The notes beneath the pieces were generated by a model. The model was given only the letters and a program-made list of their open reading frames with translations. It did not search any database and was not told the DNA's origin. Below, one piece after another: positions 52,638-61,170 of a DNA stretch of 64,000 nt. Source of the stretch: Rhizohabitans arisaemae (GTDB lineage: Bacteria; Actinomycetota; Actinomycetes; Streptosporangiales; Streptosporangiaceae). The translations under genes and the position numbers were made by a program. How positions within the stretch are numbered: position 1 is the stretch's first letter; the number at the start of each line of letters is the position of its first letter. The stretch lies in contig NZ_BLRH01000029.1 in the NCBI RefSeq assembly GCF_025996515.1, positions 186,001 to 250,000 of the forward strand, written 5' to 3'.

Positions 52638-53390
52638 TTAGGACAGCGCCCGGTTGACGGCCGCGACGTAGTCGTAGAAAGCCTGGGTGCGGTTGGCCGG
52701 GTTCTCGACCCAGGATCGGGTCAGTGTGCCACCCGCGAAGAACTGCTCACGCTGGGCGCGGGTGATCTCCAACTGGACGCCCATGCCCCGGAGGTTCCGG
52801 TTGACGATGTTGTTCGGGCTGCTGCCGTCCAGGTTCGGCGGCACCGGGTGGGTGACGTGGAACCCCGCCGCGGTCAGCTCGGACCGGACCCGGGCCGCCG
52901 TGACCGCGTCCCGCCCGCCGACGTAGGTCGTCGCCGTGGTACCCGAGGCACCGTGCCAGGAGACCGTGAACCGGGACGCCTGCACGACGGCGAGCCCGTT
53001 CGGCTCGTCGAACTGGGTGGAGGTGATGTGCAGTTTGGCGTTGCCGGAGGGCTTGATCCCCTCCAAGGAGTAGAAGGACCGGCGATCCGCCGGAGGGACG
53101 ACTCTGTCCACGGCGGCGTGCCGGGCCAGCTGTGTGGTCGGCGCCTCGATCGCTCCGCCGTGGATGGCGATGTGCGCGACCCTCGGCTGTATTCCGGCCG
53201 GTACCACCTGGACTCGGCGGTAGTCGACTCCTTCGGTCTCACACTGGGCGAGCGTTGCGTAGTTCGGGTACTCGGTCACGTTGCAGTTGACGACGACGGC
53301 ACTCGCCGGCGCGGTGGTGACCAAGGTCGCCACGAGCAGGTTGGCGACGACAACAAGAGGGGCAAACTTCTTCACCGTAGGCCTTCTCAC
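52638..53390 (-). CDS. Secreted poly-gamma-glutamate hydrolase-like protein (PF05908)
   Basis: 250 residues. Sec signal to ~residue 30 (APASA-V cleavage). Zinc-carboxypeptidase-like fold: AIHGGAIEAPT (H77, E82), FYSLEGIKPSGN...LHITSTQFDEP (~106-130), VSWHGASG (His ~147), TYVGGRD, and NIVNRNLRGMGVQLEIT (~195-215) all match this family, which cleaves poly-gamma-glutamate and is related to phage capsule depolymerases. Probably a capsule/polymer-degrading exoenzyme. Single gene. Confidence 0.88.
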   Translation of the reverse strand: MRRPTVKKFAPLVVVANLLVATLVTTAPASAVVVNCNVTEYPNYATLAQCETEGVDYRRVQVVPAGIQPRVAHIAIHGGAIEAPTTQLARHAAVDRVVPPADRRSFYSLEGIKPSGNAKLHITSTQFDEPNGLAVVQASRFTVSWHGASGTTATTYVGGRDAVTAARVRSELTAAGFHVTHPVPPNLDGSSPNNIVNRNLRGMGVQLEITRAQREQFFAGGTLTRSWVENPANRTQAFYDYVAAVNRALS

Positions 53391-53560
53391 ATTTGTCGGC
53401 TGCCCGAAGCCATGAGCAGCCGATCACGATGATCCTCGGACAGCCTAGGTTGCAGGCTTGACGGCGTCTGTGAAAAGTTGCACCCCACATATTTACCTAT
53501 ATTTCCCACTTGTTTACTATGAAATCTGATCGGGGGGTGGGAACGACGAAGAGGTAGGTC

Positions 53561-53686
53561 ATGGCGGAGACTCCACAGGAACGCAGGCGCCGGACGATCG
53601 ACGAGGACTGGGCGGCGACGATCGTCGGGCTGGCATTGCTGGTGCTCGTGCTCACCGGGGTCATCCCCGTCGGGTTGGTGCCGTGA
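53561..53686 (+). CDS. 41-residue single-helix membrane protein coupled to the YeiH-type transporter
   Basis: Reads MAETPQERRRRTIDEDWAAT then a hydrophobic helix (residues ~20-38) and ends VGLVP. The stop overlaps the transporter ATG by one base (TGATG). The DEDW-x-A-T-I-x-G motif plus one helix suggests a conserved accessory subunit rather than a chance frame; ribosome site GAGGTAGG sits just upstream. Confidence 0.7.
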   Translation: MAETPQERRRRTIDEDWAATIVGLALLVLVLTGVIPVGLVP

Positions 53687-54813
53687 TGAGCGCCGAGGCC
53701 CGATCCGAGAACGCGATCATCCGTGACCCGGCCGCCCGTCCGAGCCTGGCCTGGGCGATAGGGGGCGTCCTGGTCGTCCTGACGCTCGCGGCGGCCACCC
53801 GCTACCTGGAACAGGCCGTCCCCGAGATCACCGAAGGCGGCCCGCTCGCCGAGCTCGGCGCGGCCGTCGAGTATCCGATCTACGCGATCGTGCTCGGCCT
53901 GATCGGCAACGCGATCCTCACCGCGGCCGGGGTCAGGGACCGGCTCGCGGGCGGGTTCCGGACCGAGTTCTTCATCAAGACCGGTCTGGTCCTGCTGGGC
54001 GCGTCCATCAACCTCAGCGTGATCGCCACGGCGGCGGGACCCGCCATTCTCCAGGCGATCGTGCTGATCAGCTTGGTCTTTCTGTTCACCTGGTGGCTCG
54101 GCGGCCGACTCGGCCTCGACGACAAGCTGAGGGCGCTGCTTTCCTCGGCCGTCTCCATCTGCGGGGTGAGTGCGGCCATCGCCGCCGCGGGCGCGGTCCA
54201 GGCGAAACGCGAACAACTCGCCTACAGCGCCAGTCTGGTGATCGCCTTCGCGTTGCCCTCGATCTTCCTGCTGCCCTGGCTGGCCGGGGTGTTCGGGCTG
54301 AGCCCCGAGGTGGCGGGTGCCTGGATCGGCGGCAACATCGACACCACGGCCGCGGTGACCGCCGCCGGGGCGATCGTGGGGGAGGAGGCCCTCCAGATCG
54401 CGAGCATCGTCAAGGTCACCCAGAACGCCCTGATGGGTGTGGTGGCCGTGGCGCTGACCGCCTACTTCGCCTTCAAGATCGAGCGGCGCCCCGACGCACC
54501 GCGCCCGAGCCCGGGCGACCTGTGGCGGCGCTTCCCCAAGTTCGTCCTCGGCTTCATCGCCGCCTCGGTGATCGCCACCTGGTACCTCGGCCTGGTGAGC
54601 AAGGCCGAGGGCAAGGCGGTGATCGGAGTCGCGAACGACCTGCGGGTGTGGTTCCTCATCCTCGCCTTCGTCAGCATCGGCCTGGAGTTCCGCGTCTCCT
54701 CACTCAAGGAGGCGGGCTGGCGGCCGGTGGGCGTGTTCGGCGCCGCGACCGTGGTCAACCTGGTGGTCGCGCTCGGGCTGGCGGCGCTGCTCTTCAGCGG
54801 CTTCACCGCGTAG
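53686..54813 (+). CDS. YeiH/PF03601 family putative sulfate exporter
   Basis: 375 residues, about ten helices. Signature region TEFFIKTGLVLLGASINLSVI-type at ~90-110 and SSAVSICGVSAAIAAAGAVQAK (~148-169), GAWIGGNIDTTAAVTAAG (~209-226), IGLEFRVSSLKEAGWRPV (~331-348) are characteristic. Thought to export sulfate or related anions; experimental support in the family is limited. Coupled to a 41-residue membrane protein. Confidence 0.92.
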   Translation: MSAEARSENAIIRDPAARPSLAWAIGGVLVVLTLAAATRYLEQAVPEITEGGPLAELGAAVEYPIYAIVLGLIGNAILTAAGVRDRLAGGFRTEFFIKTGLVLLGASINLSVIATAAGPAILQAIVLISLVFLFTWWLGGRLGLDDKLRALLSSAVSICGVSAAIAAAGAVQAKREQLAYSASLVIAFALPSIFLLPWLAGVFGLSPEVAGAWIGGNIDTTAAVTAAGAIVGEEALQIASIVKVTQNALMGVVAVALTAYFAFKIERRPDAPRPSPGDLWRRFPKFVLGFIAASVIATWYLGLVSKAEGKAVIGVANDLRVWFLILAFVSIGLEFRVSSLKEAGWRPVGVFGAATVVNLVVALGLAALLFSGFTA

Positions 54814-54955
54814 CCCGCATGCGACTCCGCACAATCGGCGACGCCGTCCCGGTACGGCGGACGGGCACCGGCGCAAGCCCCGACCGTGGCTTGGGTGGGC
54901 AGCGGTCGGCGGGCGGTGCCCGCGGCGCGTGACCCGGTGACGGCGTCGACCGGAC

Positions 54956-54990
54956 GGCGGAGCTCCCGATCCTTTCCCGGGAGCTCCGCC
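54956..54990 (+). terminator. Terminator hairpin after the transporter
   Basis: Perfect 12-bp arms (GGCGGAGCTCCC and complement) with an 11-nt loop, ~143 bp after the YeiH-type stop. No U-tract. Confidence 0.6.
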
Positions 54991-55097
54991 ACCTGTCTCC
55001 TAGGAAGCGGCTCCCTCGTCCGGCCCGAGCCGGGGGCGGCCCGCGGGTGATCCGACCCCGCCGCCTACGATGGCTGATCCACGGAATGGGGGAAGAA

Positions 55098-55541
55098 ATG
55101 AGTACTGACAAGGACGAAGTGCTCGACAGCCCGACGGGGTGGGTTGCCGAGCACGTCCGCAAATACATCGAGACCGATGGACGCGTGGGCCACGTCTACC
55201 AGGGCTGGACCTCGCTGCTCCTCACCACCCGAGGCCGGAAGTCGGGTCAGCCTCGACGGACCGCGCTGATCTACGCCAAGGACGGTGACCGATACCTGAT
55301 CGTGGGATCGAACGGTGGGTCGCCGACCCATCCCGCCTGGTATCTCAACATGCTGGACTACCCGGAGGTCGACGTCCAGGTGGCGGCGGACAAGTTCCGC
55401 GCCCGCGCCCGTGCCGCCACCCCGGAGGAGAGGCCCGCCCTCTGGAAGATCGCCGCTTCGGCCTTCCCCCAGTACGACAAGTACCAGGCCCAGACCGACC
55501 GCGAGATCCCCGTGGTCATCCTCGAACGCGTCGATCCCTGA
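55098..55541 (+). CDS. Deazaflavin (F420)-dependent nitroreductase/quinone reductase, DDN family
   Basis: 147 residues from ATG 55098 with GGGGGAAG upstream. Split beta-barrel: LLTTRGRKSGQPRRTALIYAKDGDRYLIVGSNGG-type core (motif TRGRKSGQPRRT, ~51-62) binds F420 phosphate; SPTHPAWYLNMLDYPEV (~84-100) is the DDN hallmark. Reduces quinones or nitro compounds with F420H2. Single gene. Confidence 0.93.
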   Translation: MSTDKDEVLDSPTGWVAEHVRKYIETDGRVGHVYQGWTSLLLTTRGRKSGQPRRTALIYAKDGDRYLIVGSNGGSPTHPAWYLNMLDYPEVDVQVAADKFRARARAATPEERPALWKIAASAFPQYDKYQAQTDREIPVVILERVDP

Positions 55542-55613
55542 CCCGGAAGAGCATCAAGGTCGGCCGCTTTGGGCCCACCGCTTCGGAGGCCTGAGCCGGG
55601 GGACCCTCCGCTT

Positions 55614-55670
55614 GGAGACGCCTCTGACCGGCGCTCGCCGATACCGGCTGCACCGGTCAGAGGCGTCTCC
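55614..55670. terminator. Long bidirectional hairpin between convergent genes
   Basis: Perfect 18-bp arms (GGAGACGCCTCTGACCGG and complement) separated by a 21-nt loop, between the DDN-family gene (plus) and a secreted protein gene (minus). Likely bidirectional terminator; could also be an inserted palindromic repeat. Confidence 0.6.
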
Positions 55671-55756
55671 TGCGTCGATGAGGCGGTACAGGTCACCGCG
55701 GGCGACGACCGGGACCTTCAATCGGCCCGGAGATCGGGGATGCGGAGTGCGCTGAA

Positions 55757-56236
55757 CTAACGGGTCGCGGAGCCGGCATCCGTGACGCAGTAGGGCTTGG
55801 TGGCGGTGAGTGCGTAGTGGCTCCCCCACGACAGGCGCCCCCAAGCCACCATGCAGCCTCGGCTGATCTTCAACGTGGCTGTGTTCGTACGTCCGCTGTA
55901 CCAGCCGCGGACGGCGGTCGACTGGAGCTGGCGATCGCAGCTGCCGTACGCCGCACGGCCTCCGGCGCAGTGCTTGAGCTGGATCGTCATGTGCTTCGAC
56001 GTTCCCCAGGTGCGGTTCGAGGAGTTGAGGAACGCGCAGGCCGTGTCGGTCCTGGCGTCGTAGAAGAGGTGAATGTACGCGGAGGGGTTCCGGTACCCCT
56101 GCGCGTACACCGGCTGACGGGCGACTCGCGTGCCGTCGCAGGTGGGCAGTGCGGACCGGGTTTGGGCGGAGGCCGTACCCGTGGGCAGTCCGGCAAGCAC
56201 GGCGACGGTCGCGAGAGCGAGGATGAATGAACGCAT
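55757..56236 (-). CDS. Secreted hypothetical protein with six cysteines
   Basis: 159 residues. Sec signal (residues 1-24, TGTASA cleavage). Mature part has six Cys (TCDGT, DTACAFLN, LKHCAGG, GSCDRQ, RGCMV, PYCVTD), enough for three disulfides, and Trp/Tyr-rich beta segments. No family recognised. Preceded by a GGAGTGATCC context; stands alone. Confidence 0.72.
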   Translation of the reverse strand: MRSFILALATVAVLAGLPTGTASAQTRSALPTCDGTRVARQPVYAQGYRNPSAYIHLFYDARTDTACAFLNSSNRTWGTSKHMTIQLKHCAGGRAAYGSCDRQLQSTAVRGWYSGRTNTATLKISRGCMVAWGRLSWGSHYALTATKPYCVTDAGSATR

Positions 56237-56400
56237 GGATCACTCCGGTCTGTGGGGGTGAAAGATGGTTCAAGGCTGAAGTTCGCGTGCCGGGGGAGTC
56301 CAGGGCCCGAGGCCGGTAGGATCTTGTGGCACATTGCGGACGGCCTTTGACGTGCGCAGTCCCGAGTTGTCAGGCAGTTGTGGGCAGGGGTTGCACCGCC

Positions 56401-57375
56401 ATGCACGGCTTTGAAGAGCTCGTAGACGATCTTGCCCGGGTATTGGATGAGGCGGCTCAGGCGTTGCGTGAAGCGCTGGGTCGGCGCCCGCAGAAACTGC
56501 TCGCCAACCGCATAACCGGTGGTGATGCTTCACTGGTGTCTCGCTGGCTTTCGGGATCCAGACAGCTCGTCGAGCGCAACCGGCTGCCCGGCGCCGTGAC
56601 GATGGCCGAGATCGCGGCCGTGCTCGAACTCCCCACGGAGCGGGCCGGCCACCTCGTGCGGCTCGGGGAGGACGTCGACCGCCTGCGCGGCGAGCTGGAA
56701 CAGGCGGAGCGGGGCTGGCGGAGTAGGGCCGGAGAGTACCTCACCTCGGTAAGGGCGGCGGAGGGAGCAGCCGACAGCGATGAGGGGATGGAGCGGCATG
56801 AAGCCCTGCATCAGGCAGCCGATGGCGTCGGAGAGGACAAGCCCGGTCCAGCTCTCGGACGGATACCCGAAAAGGTCGCCCTACGAAGCCGGACGGTTCC
56901 GCTCTTACCCGCCGCACTGATCACCGTGGGGATGACGGTCGCGGCGTTCGTCTTCGGAACCCTGGTGGCGTCCCCGTCGCCGGAGTCGAAGCCTCCGGGT
57001 CTGAGCGGCGGGACCACGCCCCCGGTGGAAGGAGAGAAATGCAGTCCATGGACCGAAACGGTGCAGGGCGTGCAGCTTGAGGGGTGCATTCGGGTCCGGC
57101 AGAGCCGCATGCTGATCAGGGTGCGGATGCGTGGCCCCGTGGGCACCCGGGCCGATATCGCGGTCCAGGTCTACGACACGTTCCTGGAGCGGGGCGCGGG
57201 CAGGGAGCTGGGGTGCCATCGGATGTACATCCTCGTGGAGGGCGAGATCCAGACCTGTGGCTACCACGAAGTGCGTCCGCCTTATGGCTCTGAGTACGCT
57301 GCCAGAGCCCTGTGGAAGAAGGAGGGCGAGATCCGCTTCGGCAACCCGGTGATCAGCCCGGGCACGCGCTGGTGA
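56401..57375 (+). CDS. Membrane-anchored HTH-like protein
   Basis: 324 residues from ATG 56401 (an upstream GTG at 56380 is possible). N-terminal XRE-like helical domain ~1-85 (SLVSRWLSGSRQLVERNRLPGAVTMAEIAAVLEL), coiled-coil ~88-115, one membrane helix ~180-205 (PLLPAALITVGMTVAAFVFGTLV), and an exported C-terminal domain with three cysteines. The layout suggests a membrane-tethered regulator sensing outside conditions; similar actinomycete proteins are uncharacterised. Confidence 0.75.
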   Translation: MHGFEELVDDLARVLDEAAQALREALGRRPQKLLANRITGGDASLVSRWLSGSRQLVERNRLPGAVTMAEIAAVLELPTERAGHLVRLGEDVDRLRGELEQAERGWRSRAGEYLTSVRAAEGAADSDEGMERHEALHQAADGVGEDKPGPALGRIPEKVALRSRTVPLLPAALITVGMTVAAFVFGTLVASPSPESKPPGLSGGTTPPVEGEKCSPWTETVQGVQLEGCIRVRQSRMLIRVRMRGPVGTRADIAVQVYDTFLERGAGRELGCHRMYILVEGEIQTCGYHEVRPPYGSEYAARALWKKEGEIRFGNPVISPGTRW

Positions 57376-57471
57376 GCACACCTTCGCTGCGGTGAGACCG
57401 ATCGGCCGCCCCTCGAAGGCGCCTTGGGTTTGCCTGCGGAAATACCTTAAGTCGGAAAAACCACCCCGAGA

Positions 57472-58320
57472 TCAGCCTTCCCCGAGGTGGCGGGCGAGGA
57501 CGGTACGGAGGTCCGTCGGGGTACGGCCGAGGAGCATGGCGAGGGCTCGCGGGTTGCCGGCCAGACCGTGCCGGTCGTAGAAGGCGAACATCGGCTCGAA
57601 GCCCTCGGGGTACCGGGCCTGGGCGCTCCGCCGCCATCGCTCGACGGTCTCCCGCTCGGCCCGGACCGGGGCGCCCAGCAGGTCTCCGACGATCCCGGCC
57701 ATCTCGGCGGTGCTCAGTGTGTCCGGGCCGCACAGCTCGTAGCTCGCGTATCCGTGGCCGTCCTCGGTGAGCACGATCGCCGCGGCCTGGGCCACGTCGG
57801 CGAGGTCGACCGGGGTGAAGGGCGTGGAGACCGAGTACGGCATGGCGACGACGCCTTCGCCGCGGGCGCGGAGGAGCTGGGCGAGCAGGTTCTGCGCGTA
57901 CCAGCCGGGCTGCAGGCTCGTCCAGACAAGGCTTGATCGTCGCAGGGCCCGTTCGGACTCGGCCTTGCGCAGGTGATGGGGGAGCTCCGGCAGGTAGGGA
58001 GCGAGCACCGAGTGCAGGACGAACCGGGTGACGCCACGGCGCTCCGCGGTCTCGATCACGGCGCGGGTGAGCTCGTGCTCGGCCGGGTGCATGTTCGGCG
58101 GTATGTGGTAGATCGCCGCGGCGCCGTCGATCGCGTCCGCCAGTGCGGCACGGTCGGTCAGGTCCACGGCCACGGCCCGTCCGGCACCGGCGGCGACGGC
58201 AAGCGGGATCTGCTCGGCCCGGCGGACCAGCCCGGCGGCAGCGACTCCGCGTTCGGCCAGGGCCGCCAGGACGGCACGCCCGGTCATCCCGGCCGCTCCG
58301 GTGACGACGATCGGATTCAT
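57472..58320 (-). CDS. NmrA-like NAD(P)-binding protein
   Basis: 282 residues. Rossmann motif VVTGAAGMTGRAVLAAL (~5-21; G-x-x-G-x-x-G), then DLTDRAALADAIDGAAAIYHIPP (~53-75) and the NmrA-like PFTPVDLADVAQAAA (~166-180). The YxxxK pair is absent, as in NmrA/HSCARG-type redox sensors and quinone reductases (QOR2). Single gene, function uncertain. Confidence 0.88.
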   Translation of the reverse strand: MNPIVVTGAAGMTGRAVLAALAERGVAAAGLVRRAEQIPLAVAAGAGRAVAVDLTDRAALADAIDGAAAIYHIPPNMHPAEHELTRAVIETAERRGVTRFVLHSVLAPYLPELPHHLRKAESERALRRSSLVWTSLQPGWYAQNLLAQLLRARGEGVVAMPYSVSTPFTPVDLADVAQAAAIVLTEDGHGYASYELCGPDTLSTAEMAGIVGDLLGAPVRAERETVERWRRSAQARYPEGFEPMFAFYDRHGLAGNPRALAMLLGRTPTDLRTVLARHLGEG

Positions 58321-58498
58321 CGGTTACCACCTCCACGGTGATCGGTGTGTGCGGTCTCCCTGCTGGTACCCGCACGAGGCCAGGCCCGCGGGACACCGAC
58401 GGGCCGCCGGTCCCGGCGTCGAGATCGTTCGCGTCCTCAGGTGAGCAGGAACCCTGTGACATGGGAGGGCGTTCGGACGGTGACCACGAGCGGCGACG

Positions 58499-60004
58499 TC
58501 ATCGCCGGCTCCCCGCAGGGTGGGTACGGCCGAGGCCGCGGAACCTGCGGCGGCGTTCGGCCAGCCGGACCGGCGCGGGGATCGGGATGAGCCCGAGCAG
58601 CTCCGCGGTGATCACTTTGCCGAGGCGGCGCAGGAACTCCTCGGGGTGCTCCGGGGACTCGGCCACGATCCGGTCGACGATGCCGTTGCGATACAGGTCG
58701 AGCGAGCGGATGCCCTGGGCCGCCGCGAGCTCGGGGGCGTGGTCCGTGGTCCGGTGGAGGATGGCGCTCGCGCCTTCCGGCGGCAGCGGGGACAGCCAGG
58801 CGTGCTGGGCCGCGACGATCCGGTCGGCGGGGAGCAGCGCCAGGGCACCGCCGCCGGTGCCTTCGCCGAGGAGGACGCAGAGGGTGGGCGACTCCAGGGT
58901 GACCAGGTCGTACAGGCTCCGGGCGATCTCTCCGGCGAGCCCGCCTTCCTCGGCGTCCTTGGTGAGGGCGGCGCCGACGGTGTCGATGATGGTGACCAGG
59001 GGCAGCCCGAGTTCCTGGGCGAGCCGCATGCCCCGGCGGGCGGCGCGCAGGCCGCCGGGTCCGAGCGGGTCGTCCTTGCGTCCCCGGGAGCGGTCCTGCC
59101 CGAGGACGACGCATGGCGCGTCCCCGAACCGGGCCAGCGCGAGCAGGAGCGTTCCATCGGTCTCGCCTTCCTGGGTGCCGCTGAGCCGGACCACGTCGGT
59201 GGCGCCGTGGCGCAGGAGCGCCCGGACTCCGGGCCGTTCGGCCTGCCGCGACAGCCGTACCGAATCCCAGGCCGGGATGTCCGGCGGTTCCGCGTCGGCG
59301 AGGTGCGGCGACGGTGGAATCGTGTGGGTGGGCGCGCACAGCACGTTGAGCGCCCGGTCGGCGATCTCGGCGAGCTGGGAGACGGGCAGGACGGCGTCGA
59401 TGAGGCCGTGTTCGTAGAGGTTTTCGGCGGTCTGTACCCCGGGCGGGAACTCCTTGCCGTAGATCGCCTGGTACACCCGGGGGCCGAGGAAGCCGATGAG
59501 CGCCCCGGGTTCGGCGACCGTGATGTGCCCGAGCGATCCCCAGGAGGCGAAGACGCCGCCGGTGGTGGGGTGGCGGAGATAGACGAGGTACGGCAGCCGC
59601 GCGGCCCGATGCGCCGCGATGGCGTCGGTGATCGTGATCATCTGCACGAAGGCGACGGTGCCCTCCTGCATGCGGGTGCCGCCGGAGACGGGGGCGGCGA
59701 GCAACGGCAGGCCTTCCCGGGTGGCGCGGTGCACCGCCTCGACGATCCGCTCGGCGGTGGCGACGCCGATGGAACCGGCCATGAACCGGAAGTCCCCGAT
59801 GACGGCGGCCACCCGGCGGCCCCGGACGGTCCCCTCTCCGGTGATCACGGCCTCGTCCAGCCCGCTGACCTCCCGGGCGCGGGCGAGGGCGGCGCGGTAC
59901 CGCTCGTCCGAGGCCCGGTCGGTGATCGGGCGGTCCCAGGACATCCAGCTGCCGGGGTCCAGGACCTGTTCGATGAGTTCGGCGGAGTTCGGCCGTGTCG
60001 TCAT
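58499..60004 (-). CDS. Carboxyltransferase subunit (fused AccD/AccA-type acyl-CoA carboxylase beta)
   Basis: 501 residues from ATG 60004 (4-bp overlap with the CoA-transferase). N-half crotonase-like: SGGTRMQEGTVAFVQM (~111-126), AAPVSGG; GSLGHITVAEPGALIGFLGPRV (~157-178). C-half: TIIDTVGAALTKDAEEGGLAGEI (~333-355), GEGTGGGALALLPADRI (~374-390). No zinc ribbon. Biotin carboxylase and carrier genes are not nearby, so it either borrows them or acts as a decarboxylase-type transferase in the local pathway. Confidence 0.85.
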   Translation of the reverse strand: MTTRPNSAELIEQVLDPGSWMSWDRPITDRASDERYRAALARAREVSGLDEAVITGEGTVRGRRVAAVIGDFRFMAGSIGVATAERIVEAVHRATREGLPLLAAPVSGGTRMQEGTVAFVQMITITDAIAAHRAARLPYLVYLRHPTTGGVFASWGSLGHITVAEPGALIGFLGPRVYQAIYGKEFPPGVQTAENLYEHGLIDAVLPVSQLAEIADRALNVLCAPTHTIPPSPHLADAEPPDIPAWDSVRLSRQAERPGVRALLRHGATDVVRLSGTQEGETDGTLLLALARFGDAPCVVLGQDRSRGRKDDPLGPGGLRAARRGMRLAQELGLPLVTIIDTVGAALTKDAEEGGLAGEIARSLYDLVTLESPTLCVLLGEGTGGGALALLPADRIVAAQHAWLSPLPPEGASAILHRTTDHAPELAAAQGIRSLDLYRNGIVDRIVAESPEHPEEFLRRLGKVITAELLGLIPIPAPVRLAERRRRFRGLGRTHPAGSRR

Positions 60005-61170
60005 GGATGCTCCCCGGACGCCTCGATCTCGTCCAGCCAGGCGCGGACCGACGTGTTGTGCTGGCCGAGCGTGGGTGGGGGGAGGTGTTCGGTACGGGCT
60101 CCGCCGTCGAAGCGGAGCGGCGGTCCGGGCAGGGTGATGTCGCCCAGGGTCGGGTGGTCGACCTGGAGGAGGAGACCTTGGGACTTGGTCTGGTCCCAGG
60201 AGTAGACCCGGTCGAGGTCGCGTACCTCGCCCGCGGGGACGCCGCACGCGGCGAGCCGGGCCAGCAGGTCTTCGAGCTTGAGGTCGGCGAACGCGGCGTC
60301 GACCGCCGCTTTGACCGCTTCGTGGTTGCGTACCCGCTCGTCGTTGGTGGCGTAGCCGGGCTCGTCCACGGGCAGTCCGAACTCCTTGGCGAACCGCTGC
60401 CAGAGCGACTCGGAGCCCACGGCCACCTGAAGCATGCCGTCGGCGCAGTGGAACAGCCCGTACGGGCAGATGGAAGGGTGGTGGTTGCCGGTGCCGACCG
60501 GGGTTTCCCCGGCCACGGTCCGCCGGGTGCCCTGGAAGGCGTGCACTCCGACGATCGCCGCGAGCAGGCTGGTCCGGACCACCCGGCCTTTGCCGGTCCG
60601 GCCGCGTTCGTGCAGGGCCGCGAGGACGCCGTACGCTCCGTACATCCCGGCGAGCAGGTCGCCGATGGGGACTCCGACCCGGGTGGGTTCGCCCGACCCG
60701 GTGAGCGACATCAGCCCCGCCTCGCCCTGGGCGATCTGGTCGTACCCGGCACGGCCGCCCTCGGGGCCGTCGTGGCCGAACCCGGTGATGGAGAGGATCA
60801 CCAGGCGGGGGTTGAGCTCCTGCAGCCGCTCCATGGAGAAGCCGAGACGGTCCAGCACCCCCGTCCGGAAGTTCTCCACCAGGACGTCGGAGCGCCGGAT
60901 CAGCCGGGTGAGCGTCTCGCGACCGTCCTCCGACTTCAGGTCCAGGGTGATGGATTCCTTGTTCCGGTTGCAGCTGAGAAAGTACGTCGACTCGCGAGCG
61001 TCGTCGGGACCGACGAAGGGCGGGCCCCAGCTCCGGGTGTCGTCCCCTGAGCCCGGCTGCTCCACCTTGATCACCCGTGCGCCGAGGTCGCCGAGCATCA
61101 TGCCCGCGTGCGGCCCGGCGAGTGCCCGGGAGAGGTCGAGGACGACGATGTCCTGCAGCGGCCCGGTCAT
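60001..61170 (-). CDS. CaiB/BaiF family class III CoA-transferase
   Basis: 389 residues. N-terminal VVLDLSRALAGPHAGMMLGDLGARVIKVE (~9-37; split here) is the family start; catalytic Asp144 in GYDQIAQGE. Mid-region GVPIGDLLAGMYGAYG and C-terminal FDGGARTEHLPPPTLGQHN typical of the family. Transfers CoA between carboxylic acids, here probably activating an intermediate released by the amidase. 4-bp overlaps with both neighbours. Confidence 0.95.
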   Translation of the reverse strand: MTGPLQDIVVLDLSRALAGPHAGMMLGDLGARVIKVEQPGSGDDTRSWGPPFVGPDDARESTYFLSCNRNKESITLDLKSEDGRETLTRLIRRSDVLVENFRTGVLDRLGFSMERLQELNPRLVILSITGFGHDGPEGGRAGYDQIAQGEAGLMSLTGSGEPTRVGVPIGDLLAGMYGAYGVLAALHERGRTGKGRVVRTSLLAAIVGVHAFQGTRRTVAGETPVGTGNHHPSICPYGLFHCADGMLQVAVGSESLWQRFAKEFGLPVDEPGYATNDERVRNHEAVKAAVDAAFADLKLEDLLARLAACGVPAGEVRDLDRVYSWDQTKSQGLLLQVDHPTLGDITLPGPPLRFDGGARTEHLPPPTLGQHNTSVRAWLDEIEASGEHP

